The notes under the pieces are model-generated. The model was not told the origin of the DNA. It saw nothing but the letters and a program-made list of their open reading frames with translations, and did not search any database. Positions 38,367 to 45,061 of a stretch of 45,061 nucleotides of DNA are shown piece by piece. The first letter of the stretch is position 1. Every line of letters starts with the position of its first letter. The position numbers and the translations under genes are program-made. This DNA is from Lachnospiraceae bacterium (GTDB taxonomy: Bacteria; Bacillota; Clostridia; Lachnospirales; Lachnospiraceae): NCBI GenBank assembly GCA_016293925.1, contig JAEDCX010000007.1, positions 1 through 45,061 on the forward strand, written 5' to 3'.

Positions 38367-39239
38367 ATGAAAGTAGGTATTATTGGTGCCGGTACCATGG
38401 GTCAGGGAATTGCAAAAGCATTCGCTATGGTAGAAGGATACGAGGTTGCACTCTGCGATATCAAGCAGGAGTGGGCTGAAGGCGGTAAGGACAAGATTGC
38501 AAAGGGATATGCAAAGCTGGTTGAGAAAGGCAAAATGACACAGGATGTTGCGGATGCCATTGTTGCAAGAATTACCCCCGGTTTGAAAGAAAACCTGTGT
38601 GCAGACTGCGATCTGATCGTAGAGGCTGCATTTGAGAATATGGAAGTGAAGAAGACCACTTTCAAAGAACTGGATGCGATCGTGAAACCGGAGTGTATCT
38701 TCGCTTCCAACACATCTTCTCTGTCTATCACAGAGATCGGTAACGGATTGAATCGTCCGATGATCGGCATGCATTTCTTCAATCCGGCTGACCGTATGAA
38801 GCTGGTAGAGGTAATTGCCGGTGTGAACACTCCTCAGGAGACCGTTGACGCCATCGTGAAGATCGCTCAGGAGATCGGCAAAGAGCCCGTACAGGTAAAT
38901 GAGGCAGCAGGTTTTGTCGTAAACCGTATTCTGATCCCGATGATCAACGAAGCAGCTTTCATCAAGATGGAAGGTGTTTCCGATATTGCAGGTATCGACT
39001 CTGCAATGAAGCTTGGTGCAAATCATCCGATGGGACCGCTTGAACTGGGCGATTTCGTTGGTCTTGATATCTGCCTTGCAATTATGGACGTTCTCTACAA
39101 TGAGACAGGCGACAGCAAATATCGTGCATGTCCTCTTCTCCGTAAGATGGTTCGCGGCGGTAACCTGGGCTGCAAGACCGGTAAGGGCTTCTACGTATAC
39201 AATGCAGATCGTACCAAAACACCGGTGGATGCTCAGTAA
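38367..39239 (+). CDS. hbd: 3-hydroxybutyryl-CoA dehydrogenase
   Basis: The 290-aa enzyme reduces acetoacetyl-CoA to 3-hydroxybutyryl-CoA. The Rossmann motif GAGTMGQGIA is at residues 7-16. The catalytic His is in GMHFFNPAD with the preceding NTSSLSIT, and the C-terminal dimerisation domain contains GANHPMGPLELGDFVGLD. AGGAGG precedes the ATG. Confidence 0.97.
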   Translation: MKVGIIGAGTMGQGIAKAFAMVEGYEVALCDIKQEWAEGGKDKIAKGYAKLVEKGKMTQDVADAIVARITPGLKENLCADCDLIVEAAFENMEVKKTTFKELDAIVKPECIFASNTSSLSITEIGNGLNRPMIGMHFFNPADRMKLVEVIAGVNTPQETVDAIVKIAQEIGKEPVQVNEAAGFVVNRILIPMINEAAFIKMEGVSDIAGIDSAMKLGANHPMGPLELGDFVGLDICLAIMDVLYNETGDSKYRACPLLRKMVRGGNLGCKTGKGFYVYNADRTKTPVDAQ

Positions 39240-39280
39240 GATTTCTTAGAAATCGATAGATAAATGGAGGAAAAAAGCAA

Positions 39281-40447
39281 ATGGATTTCACGTTAAGTAA
39301 ACAACATGAAATGGCAAGACAGTTATTCAAAGATTTTGCCGAAAACGAAGTAAAGCCTCTGGCTCAGGAAACAGATGAGAAGCATCAGTTCCCCAGAGTA
39401 ACAGTTGATAAGATGGCGAAATACGGATTCCTTGGAATCCCCGTTCCCAAGGAAATGGGTGGTCAGGGATGTGACGCGCTCACATATGTTATGTGTGTAG
39501 AGGAACTTTCCAAAGTCTGCGCTACAACAGGCGTTATCGTTTCTGCACATACTTCTCTGTGTGTAGACCCGATTATGACATACGGTACACCGGAGCAGAA
39601 AGAGAAGTACTTGGTACCTCTTGCAAAGGGTGAGAAGCTTGGTGCGTTCGGATTAACAGAACCCGGTGCCGGTACAGACGCACAGGGTATGCAGACCAAG
39701 GCAGTACTGGATGGCGACGAGTGGGTATTAAACGGCTCCAAGTGTTTCATTACCAATGGTAAAGAAGCAGATGTCTATGTTATCTTCGCAGTAACCGGCA
39801 AGGTTGAGAAGCGCGGTAAGCTCATGAAAGAGATCTCTGCATTCATCGTTGAGAAGGGTACTCCCGGATTTACCTTCGGTACCAAAGAGAACAAGATGGG
39901 TATCTGCGGATCTTCTACGTATGAGTTGATTTTCACAGACTGCCGTATCCCGAAGGAGAATCTGTTAGGACAGCAGGGGAAAGGCTTCAACATCGCTATG
40001 CACACACTGGACGGTGGACGTATCGGTATCGCTGCTCAGGCACTTGGTATTGCAGAGGGCGCTCTTGAGACAACAATCGCTTATGTCAAAGAGAGAAAAC
40101 AGTTCGGTAAGGCAATCGGTGCTTTCCAGAATACACAGTTCCAGTTAGCAGATATGGCAACGAAGGTTCAGGCTGCTCAGCTGCTTGTTTACAAGGCAGC
40201 CATGAAGAAAGCAGAGTATGCAAAGAATCCTAAGATTTCTTACTCTGAAGAAGCTGCCATGGCGAAATTGTACGCTGCAGAGGTTGCTATGGAAGTTACT
40301 ACCAAGGCTGTTCAGCTCCATGGTGGTTACGGATATATCAAAGAGTACGGCGTAGAGCGTATGATGCGTGATGCGAAGATTACAGAGATCTACGAAGGAA
40401 CAAGTGAAGTTCAGCGTATGGTAATCTCTGCAAACTTATTAAAGTAG
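39281..40447 (+). CDS. bcd: Butyryl-CoA dehydrogenase
   Basis: The 388-aa flavin-dependent acyl-CoA dehydrogenase reduces crotonyl-CoA to butyryl-CoA. FAD/substrate motifs LTEPGAGTDAQGM and TNGKEADVYVIF are visible. The catalytic base is E372 in IYEGTSE. With EtfAB it forms the electron-bifurcating complex that also reduces ferredoxin with NADH. It is followed 13 nt later by etfB. Confidence 0.96.
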   Translation: MDFTLSKQHEMARQLFKDFAENEVKPLAQETDEKHQFPRVTVDKMAKYGFLGIPVPKEMGGQGCDALTYVMCVEELSKVCATTGVIVSAHTSLCVDPIMTYGTPEQKEKYLVPLAKGEKLGAFGLTEPGAGTDAQGMQTKAVLDGDEWVLNGSKCFITNGKEADVYVIFAVTGKVEKRGKLMKEISAFIVEKGTPGFTFGTKENKMGICGSSTYELIFTDCRIPKENLLGQQGKGFNIAMHTLDGGRIGIAAQALGIAEGALETTIAYVKERKQFGKAIGAFQNTQFQLADMATKVQAAQLLVYKAAMKKAEYAKNPKISYSEEAAMAKLYAAEVAMEVTTKAVQLHGGYGYIKEYGVERMMRDAKITEIYEGTSEVQRMVISANLLK

Positions 40448-40460
40448 GAGGAAATGAATC

Positions 40461-41246
40461 GTGAAAATCATCGTTTGTATTAAACAGGTTCCTGATACAA
40501 AGGGCGGCGTAAAGTTTAACCCGGACGGAACTCTTGATAGAGGAGCAATGCTCACAATTATGAATCCGGATGACAAGGCAGGTCTTGAGGCTGCACTTCG
40601 TCTGAAAGATCAGTACGGTGCTGAAGTGACTGTATTAACAATGGGTCTTCCGAAGGCTGCTGACGTTCTGCGTGAAGCAATCGCAATGGGCGCAGATAAA
40701 GGCATTCTGGTAACAGACCGTGTACTGGGTGGTGCAGATACCTGGGCAACATCCACAACAATCGCAGGTGCAATCCGTAATCTGGAATATGACCTGATCA
40801 TCACAGGACGTCAGGCGATTGATGGTGATACCGCACAGGTTGGTCCTCAGATCGCTGAGCATCTTGGTATCCCGGTAATCTCTTATGCACAGGATATCAA
40901 GGTGGACGGATCTAAGGTAATCGTACAGAGACAGTATGATGACAGATATCATGTGCTGGAGGCTCAGATGCCTTGTCTGGTAACTGCTCTTGCAGAATTG
41001 AACGATCCTCGTTATATGACACCGGGTGGAATCTTTGATGCATGTGCAGCAGAGATTACCACATGGGGAAGAGCAGATTTGAAGGATGTGGAAGACGGTA
41101 ACCTTGGTCTGAACGGTTCTCCGACAAAGATTGCAAAAGCATCCGACAAAGTACGTAAGGGTGCAGGCGAGAAGGTAACTCCCGATTCTCCGGATGAGGC
41201 TGTTTCCTATATCGTTGGCAAACTGGCAGAGAAGCACGTCATTTAA
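40461..41246 (+). CDS. etfB: Electron transfer flavoprotein subunit beta
   Basis: The 261-aa product starts with GTG (MKIIVCIKQVPDTKGGVKFN) behind GGAGG. It carries the EtfB signature region VLTMGLPKAADVLREAIAMG and the TGRQAIDGDTAQVGPQIAE segment. In butyrate clusters EtfB holds the bifurcating FAD. It is placed directly after bcd, as expected for a Bcd-EtfAB complex. Confidence 0.96.
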   Translation: MKIIVCIKQVPDTKGGVKFNPDGTLDRGAMLTIMNPDDKAGLEAALRLKDQYGAEVTVLTMGLPKAADVLREAIAMGADKGILVTDRVLGGADTWATSTTIAGAIRNLEYDLIITGRQAIDGDTAQVGPQIAEHLGIPVISYAQDIKVDGSKVIVQRQYDDRYHVLEAQMPCLVTALAELNDPRYMTPGGIFDACAAEITTWGRADLKDVEDGNLGLNGSPTKIAKASDKVRKGAGEKVTPDSPDEAVSYIVGKLAEKHVI

Positions 41247-41260
41247 TAGAAAAAGGAAAA

Positions 41261-42331
41261 GTGGTGAAAAATATGAAAATGAGTCCAGAAGAAATCGCAC
41301 AGTACAAAGGTGTCTTTGTATTTGCACAGCAGGTAGATAATGAAGTAAGCGGTATCGCTTTGGAATTACTTGGAAAAGCCAGAGAACTCGCTGCACCTCT
41401 TAATACGGAGGTAACCGCAGTTCTGATCGGTTCCAAGGTTGGTAATCTTGTAGATGTACTTGCAGAGTACGGTGCAGACAAGGTTATCGTAGTGGATGAT
41501 CCGGAACTGGAGACATACAGAACAGAGCCTTATGCACATGCTCTTTCCTCTGTTATCAACGAGTACAAGCCTGACATTATGTTAGTAGGTGCTACAGCAA
41601 TCGGTCGTGACCTTGGTCCTACCGTTTCCGCAAGAGTACAGACAGGTCTTACAGCTGACTGTACCGTTCTTGAGATCGGTGATTTCCCGCTTGTTGCAGT
41701 TCCGGGCAAAGAAGCAGAGCAGAAACACAATCAACTGCTCATGACTCGTCCGGCATTCGGCGGTAACACAATTGCTACCATCGCTTGTCCTGACAATCGT
41801 CCGCAGATGGCTACCGTACGTCCCGGTGTTATGCAGAAGATTGAGCCGAAGAAGGGTGCGAAGGCAGAGGTAATCAACTATAATCCCGGATTTACACCGA
41901 ACAACAAGTACGTAACAGTAAAAGAAGTTGTGAAGGCAGTTTCTGATGTGAAAGACATTATGGACGCAAAGATCTTAGTATCCGGTGGTCGTGGTGTAGG
42001 ATCTGCAGAGAACTTCAAGATTCTTGAGGATCTTGCAGAAGTCCTGGGCGGACAGGTTTCCTGCTCCCGTGCCGTTGTAGATTCCGGCTGGAAGCCGAAG
42101 GATCTTCAGGTTGGACAGACCGGTAAAACCGTTCGTCCTCATGTATATTTTGCAATCGGTATCTCCGGTGCAATCCAGCATGCTGCAGGTATGGAAGAGT
42201 CAGACATCATCATCGCCATCAACAAAGATGCGGATGCTCCGATCTTTGATGTAGCTGATTACGGTATTGTCGGAGATCTGAACAAGATCGTTCCGATGCT
42301 GACAGAGCAGTTAAAGAACTATACAAAATAA
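41261..42331 (+). CDS. etfA: Electron transfer flavoprotein subunit alpha
   Basis: The 356-aa product has the EtfA N-terminal domain and the C-terminal FAD-binding motif, with SGGRGVGSAENF (~246) and the PKDLQVGQTGKTVRPHVYFAIGISGAIQHAAGM signature region. It lacks the N-terminal ferredoxin domain of some bifurcating EtfA. The start is uncertain: GTG 41261, GTG 41264 (6 nt after AAGGA) or ATG 41273. It ends the operon at a strong terminator. Confidence 0.95.
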   Translation: MVKNMKMSPEEIAQYKGVFVFAQQVDNEVSGIALELLGKARELAAPLNTEVTAVLIGSKVGNLVDVLAEYGADKVIVVDDPELETYRTEPYAHALSSVINEYKPDIMLVGATAIGRDLGPTVSARVQTGLTADCTVLEIGDFPLVAVPGKEAEQKHNQLLMTRPAFGGNTIATIACPDNRPQMATVRPGVMQKIEPKKGAKAEVINYNPGFTPNNKYVTVKEVVKAVSDVKDIMDAKILVSGGRGVGSAENFKILEDLAEVLGGQVSCSRAVVDSGWKPKDLQVGQTGKTVRPHVYFAIGISGAIQHAAGMEESDIIIAINKDADAPIFDVADYGIVGDLNKIVPMLTEQLKNYTK

Positions 42332-42397
42332 TAACAGTGATACCATGCCACCAGACTTCGGGTATCGAATCAGGAATGTTGCATAGATCATTGACGA

Positions 42398-42426
42398 GTG
42401 CATCCGGTTTACCGGATGCACTTTTT
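42398..42426 (+). terminator. Rho-independent terminator after etfA
   Basis: GTGCATCCGG (42398-42407) pairs perfectly with CCGGATGCAC (42412-42421) around a TTTA loop and runs into TTTTT. The remaining gap to the serpin gene (42427-42576) shows no gene and only a weak TTGGAT-type promoter near 42513. Confidence 0.94.
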
Positions 42427-42576
42427 GTTGTGAGAGTAAGGCAGTCTGTTACTGCTGGAAATCGGATCCACTTCGGTATCCAATCCTTCAATATCAACTA
42501 GATGCCATAAATTGGATCCTGTTCAAACGTATCTAAAACAGAGGATGAGAGATCGAAATGAAACGGAGGAAAAAGT

Positions 42577-43902
42577 ATGCACAATAGGTTGGTGAGGCGC
42601 AGAATCATAGCAGGAATTGCGGGTGTTATGGCTGTAACAACAATATTGACCGGATGCGTCAATGGAAAAATCAATTCAGAGGGAAGTGAGATGGGAGTCA
42701 AAAGAGCGCAGAATCTGACAGCCATGGCTCTGGAGAGCGATTCCGGCGGAACGTATACTGCCACAGGAAAATTGGACGATACGCTTGGCTTAGGTGTGAA
42801 TCATTTGGCGTTTGGACTGGCATCCAGTCAGAATAGGGGAGATGAGAATTACTTTTTCTCACCCTATAGTATCAGCTGTGCATTGACTATATTGGACAAT
42901 GCGGCACGGGGAAGCACGAAAACACAGATGGAACAGGTATTGGGCATCACGGAGCTGTCTGATTGGAATACGCAGATGGCATTGTTCCGGAATCGGACCC
43001 AAAGTGAGAAGACATATGTGACAACTGCTGATTCTCTGTGGATTGACCAGAGCTATACGTTGAACCGGGCGGCGGAGGAGGTTTTCTTCCCTGTGGTTCG
43101 GGACGGACTGGGGGCGGAAGTATTTATGGCAGATTTCCGCAAAGATTCAGAGCATGTTGCGGAGGAAATTACCGCCTGGGTCAGTGAGCGTACGAATGGA
43201 ATGATTCCGGATTATCAAACCATCGCAAATAGCAACACCCGCATGGATATTCTGGATGCAGTCTATTTCTATGGAGAATGGCAGAATAAGTTCATGGCAC
43301 AGGATACCTATGATGGCATCTTTCACGGAGCGAAGGGAGAACAGACGGTACCAATGATGCACATGTATAATGCCCGATATCGGTATTATGAGGATGGTTT
43401 GATACAGGGGCTTGCGGTACCGTATGCGGATGAGAATTATGTGATGAACATTCTGATTCCTGTGGATCATACCCGGAATGTGAGGAAACTGTTTGAAGCC
43501 ATGACGGAGGAAGCCAAACAGGAGTTTCTGCAGAACCTCCTGAAGTCGGATCCTGTGGATGTGGATGTATTCGGATTGCCGAAATTCTCTTTTGACAGTA
43601 CCTTTGAAGGATTGAAGGAGCGACTGGAGGAATTGGGCATGCAGGATGTGTTCTGTGAGAGTGCGGATCTGTCCATTCTGTCCGAGACGATCTATGCCGG
43701 GAATATCCAACACAGGGCACGGATCGAATTGGACGAGGAGGGCAGTCGTGCCGCTGCAGTAACGGAGATCGACATGAACGACGGCTGTGGGATGCCGCCG
43801 GAGGACCCGCTTCGGTTTGTGGTAGACTGTCCGTTCCTGTTCTTTATCCAGGACAGACAGACCGGTATGATTCTGTTCCTGGGTGGCGTCGCCGGGTTCT
43901 AG
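42577..43902 (+). CDS. Serpin-family protease inhibitor, predicted lipoprotein
   Basis: The 441-aa product has a lipobox (TILTGC, C27), so it should be anchored outside the membrane. A complete serpin fold follows: SPYSISCALTILDNAARGSTKTQM near residue 90, then the breach and shutter motifs such as FYGEWQNKF. The hinge is EEGSRAAA (~387-394) and the C terminus is VDCPFLFFIQDRQTGMILFLGGV. The reactive loop runs ~387-410, with P1-P1' placed by alignment near G403-C404. Small P14/P12 residues suggest a working inhibitory type. GGAGG precedes the ATG. Confidence 0.92.
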   Translation: MHNRLVRRRIIAGIAGVMAVTTILTGCVNGKINSEGSEMGVKRAQNLTAMALESDSGGTYTATGKLDDTLGLGVNHLAFGLASSQNRGDENYFFSPYSISCALTILDNAARGSTKTQMEQVLGITELSDWNTQMALFRNRTQSEKTYVTTADSLWIDQSYTLNRAAEEVFFPVVRDGLGAEVFMADFRKDSEHVAEEITAWVSERTNGMIPDYQTIANSNTRMDILDAVYFYGEWQNKFMAQDTYDGIFHGAKGEQTVPMMHMYNARYRYYEDGLIQGLAVPYADENYVMNILIPVDHTRNVRKLFEAMTEEAKQEFLQNLLKSDPVDVDVFGLPKFSFDSTFEGLKERLEELGMQDVFCESADLSILSETIYAGNIQHRARIELDEEGSRAAAVTEIDMNDGCGMPPEDPLRFVVDCPFLFFIQDRQTGMILFLGGVAGF

Positions 43903-43907
43903 ATTAC

Positions 43908-43945
43908 AACGCAGAAATCCATAGGGGTTTCTGCGTTTTCTTTTG
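43908..43945 (+). terminator. Rho-independent terminator after the serpin gene
   Basis: AACGCAGAAA (43908-43917) pairs with TTTCTGCGTT (43928-43937) and is followed by TTCTTTT. Confidence 0.88.
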
Positions 43946-43952
43946 CATTGTG

Positions 43953-43981
43953 TTGATAAAATATACGGAACTTGTTACAAT
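43953..43981 (+). promoter_or_regulatory. Promoter of the YjbR-MGMT gene
   Basis: TTGATA (43953-43958), a 17-nt spacer and TACAAT (43976-43981) fix the transcription start near 43988. This rules out the earlier in-frame starts at 43950 and 43980. Confidence 0.75.
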
Positions 43982-44021
43982 GAAAAAAGTGGTTTTCAAC
44001 AGTATGAAACGGAGGCGTATC

Positions 44022-44687
44022 GTGGATCAGTGTGACAAAGAAAATACCTGGCGAACCAGAGACGCTGTGTTGGCATACGGATTGTCCATGCCGGATACCT
44101 ATCAGGAAGCACCTTTTCATGACCCAAACTGGCAGATTGTCAGAGTGCGTGGGAGCAAAAGAGCATTTCTGTGGACTTATGAGCGCAACGGGTATATGAA
44201 CATCAACGTGAAAGTGGATCCGGAATGGCGGGATTTCTGGAGAGATGCCTATCCGTCGGTGATACCTGCCTATCATCAGAACAAAGAGCATTGGAATACC
44301 GTGATATTGGACGGAACGATTCCGGATGATGTGATCAGACGGATGATTGCGGAGAGCTACGATCTGGTAACGGACAGTCCGACGAAGCGTATCTATGAAG
44401 CAGTGAAATGCATCCCGCGGGGATGCGTGGCGACATACGGACAAGTGGCACGGATGGCGGGAAATGCCGGAATGTCCAGAGCCGTTGGCAATGCACTGCA
44501 TAAAAATCCGGACCAGGCAAATATCCCCTGTCATCGGGTGGTGAATGCCAAGGGAGAATTGTCCGGGGAGTTTGCCTTCGGCGGTGCGGGCGCACAGGCG
44601 AAGTTACTGGCTGCAGAAGGGGTTGAAGTGACGAACGGAAGAGTGGATCTTCAAGTGTATGGGATAAAGACGATTCAGGGAATGTAA
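44022..44687 (+). CDS. YjbR/MmcQ domain fused to an O6-methylguanine-DNA methyltransferase domain
   Basis: Read from GTG 44022 (6 nt after GGAGG) the product is 221 aa. Residues ~8-118 look like a YjbR/MmcQ DNA-binding-type domain (MPDTYQEAPFHDPNW ... GYMNINVKVDPEW). Residues ~121-205 are the MGMT catalytic domain with a wHTH (ATYGQVARMAG, RAVGNALHKNP) and the acceptor cysteine C170 in IPCHRVV. It would repair O6-alkylguanine by self-alkylation. The usual MGMT N-terminal ribonuclease-like domain is replaced by the YjbR domain. Confidence 0.87.
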   Translation: MDQCDKENTWRTRDAVLAYGLSMPDTYQEAPFHDPNWQIVRVRGSKRAFLWTYERNGYMNINVKVDPEWRDFWRDAYPSVIPAYHQNKEHWNTVILDGTIPDDVIRRMIAESYDLVTDSPTKRIYEAVKCIPRGCVATYGQVARMAGNAGMSRAVGNALHKNPDQANIPCHRVVNAKGELSGEFAFGGAGAQAKLLAAEGVEVTNGRVDLQVYGIKTIQGM

Positions 44688-44756
44688 CCGCACGGATCGA
44701 TCGTACGGATATCGCATGGATCGTCCGGATAGAAAGGTTGCTTCGAGGGAGTACAA

Positions 44757-45061
44757 ATGAGAGTAAGAAAATACATAGGCGCACTGTTCATTTTGTTGGG
44801 TGCTCTTTTTCTGGTTGCATGTGGAGAGGAGATTGAATACGGTCCGACAGAAGGAAACTATATGAACAATCTGAATGCTGACCAGGGCTATATGGTTGAG
44901 ACGTTTTCTTCAGCGTATGAAACATATCACAATTTCTTCCTGAAACAGTATCAGGGACAGTATGCAATGGAAATATATGCTGATATTACGCATGATTCCA
45001 GAGAGGATCTGATCGTTGTCGGAATTGTCGACGGCGTGCAATCTTGCTCAACCGGTTTTAT
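44757..45061 (+). CDS. Putative lipoprotein, N-terminal part
   Basis: The frame is open to the window's end (101 codons). It begins MRVRKYIGALFILLGALFLV followed by ACGEE, a lipoprotein signal peptide with lipobox LVAC (C22). The remainder (ETYHNFFLKQYQGQYAMEIY, then YADITHDSREDLIVVGIVDG) resembles FG-GAP-like or VCBS-type 'D-x-x-D/N-x-D-L' segments but is too short to assign. GAGGGA lies 6 nt before the ATG. It may be co-transcribed with the preceding MGMT fusion. Confidence 0.75.
   Translation, partial: MRVRKYIGALFILLGALFLVACGEEIEYGPTEGNYMNNLNADQGYMVETFSSAYETYHNFFLKQYQGQYAMEIYADITHDSREDLIVVGIVDGVQSCSTGF

Noticed and set aside
1..45061. tRNA or rRNA genes
   Set aside because: No cloverleaf with a GGTTCRA arm and CCA-type end, and no rRNA sequence, was recognised on either strand by eye; a tRNAscan run would settle this.

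Overview
The window is a chromosomal segment of a Gram-positive anaerobe of the Clostridia, most likely a butyrate-producing Lachnospiraceae (relative of Roseburia, Coprococcus or Butyrivibrio). Three things point there: the complete spc/alpha ribosomal gene order with an ECF transporter after rplQ, the zinc-type S14 and L36, and a thl-crt-hbd-bcd-etfB-etfA butyryl-CoA cluster. The species cannot be named from the sequence alone.

Layout. 1-13450: S10/spc/alpha ribosomal super-operon (end of rpsS through rplQ), with secY, adk, map, a KOW protein, infA and rpoA inside it. The rpmJ-rpsM and rpoA-rplQ gaps look strongly structured as RNA. 13450-17990: ecfA1-ecfA2-ecfT energising module for vitamin uptake, truA, then rplM-rpsI behind a near-consensus promoter. 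18066-21143: an AT-rich accessory island holding a sigma-70-like protein with a ~350-residue C-terminal extension and a type III toxin-antitoxin locus. That locus has a promoter, two 37-38 nt direct repeats, a terminator and a ToxN/AbiQ-type endoribonuclease gene. The island is bracketed by two degenerate copies of a ~120 bp segment. 21144-24946: PNPOx-like protein, two PlsC acyltransferases, a diacylglycerol-kinase-family lipid kinase and a C_GCAxxG_C_C protein. 24956-25715: bioY under an almost canonical BirA operator. 25830-28543: argC and an ABC-2 exporter. 28777-32105: SDR reductase (minus strand), trxB, and an SH3b-NlpC/P60 cell-wall hydrolase. 32106-33080: a cluster of DnaA boxes, then long-form hpf. 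33081-36121: a LacI-family regulator with its own palindromic operators, a 5'-truncated DUF624 protein, and a LytTR/DUF3021 pair. 36125-42426: the butyryl-CoA operon. 42577-45061: a serpin lipoprotein, a YjbR-MGMT fusion, and the start of another lipoprotein.

How it works together. The first 17 kb is growth-rate machinery: ribosome, Sec translocon, RNA polymerase alpha, N-terminal processing. EcfA1A2T would power substrate-binding components such as the BioY encoded 10 kb away. The butyryl-CoA operon turns two acetyl-CoA into butyryl-CoA, with Bcd-EtfAB coupling crotonyl-CoA reduction to energy conservation. No terminal CoA-transferase or butyrate kinase is present here.

The least ordinary parts are the RNA-antitoxin locus and its sigma-factor neighbour, the structured leader before rpsM, the DnaA-box cluster far from any dnaA gene, and the serpin. 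All calls come from reading sequence and translations; no database search was run.
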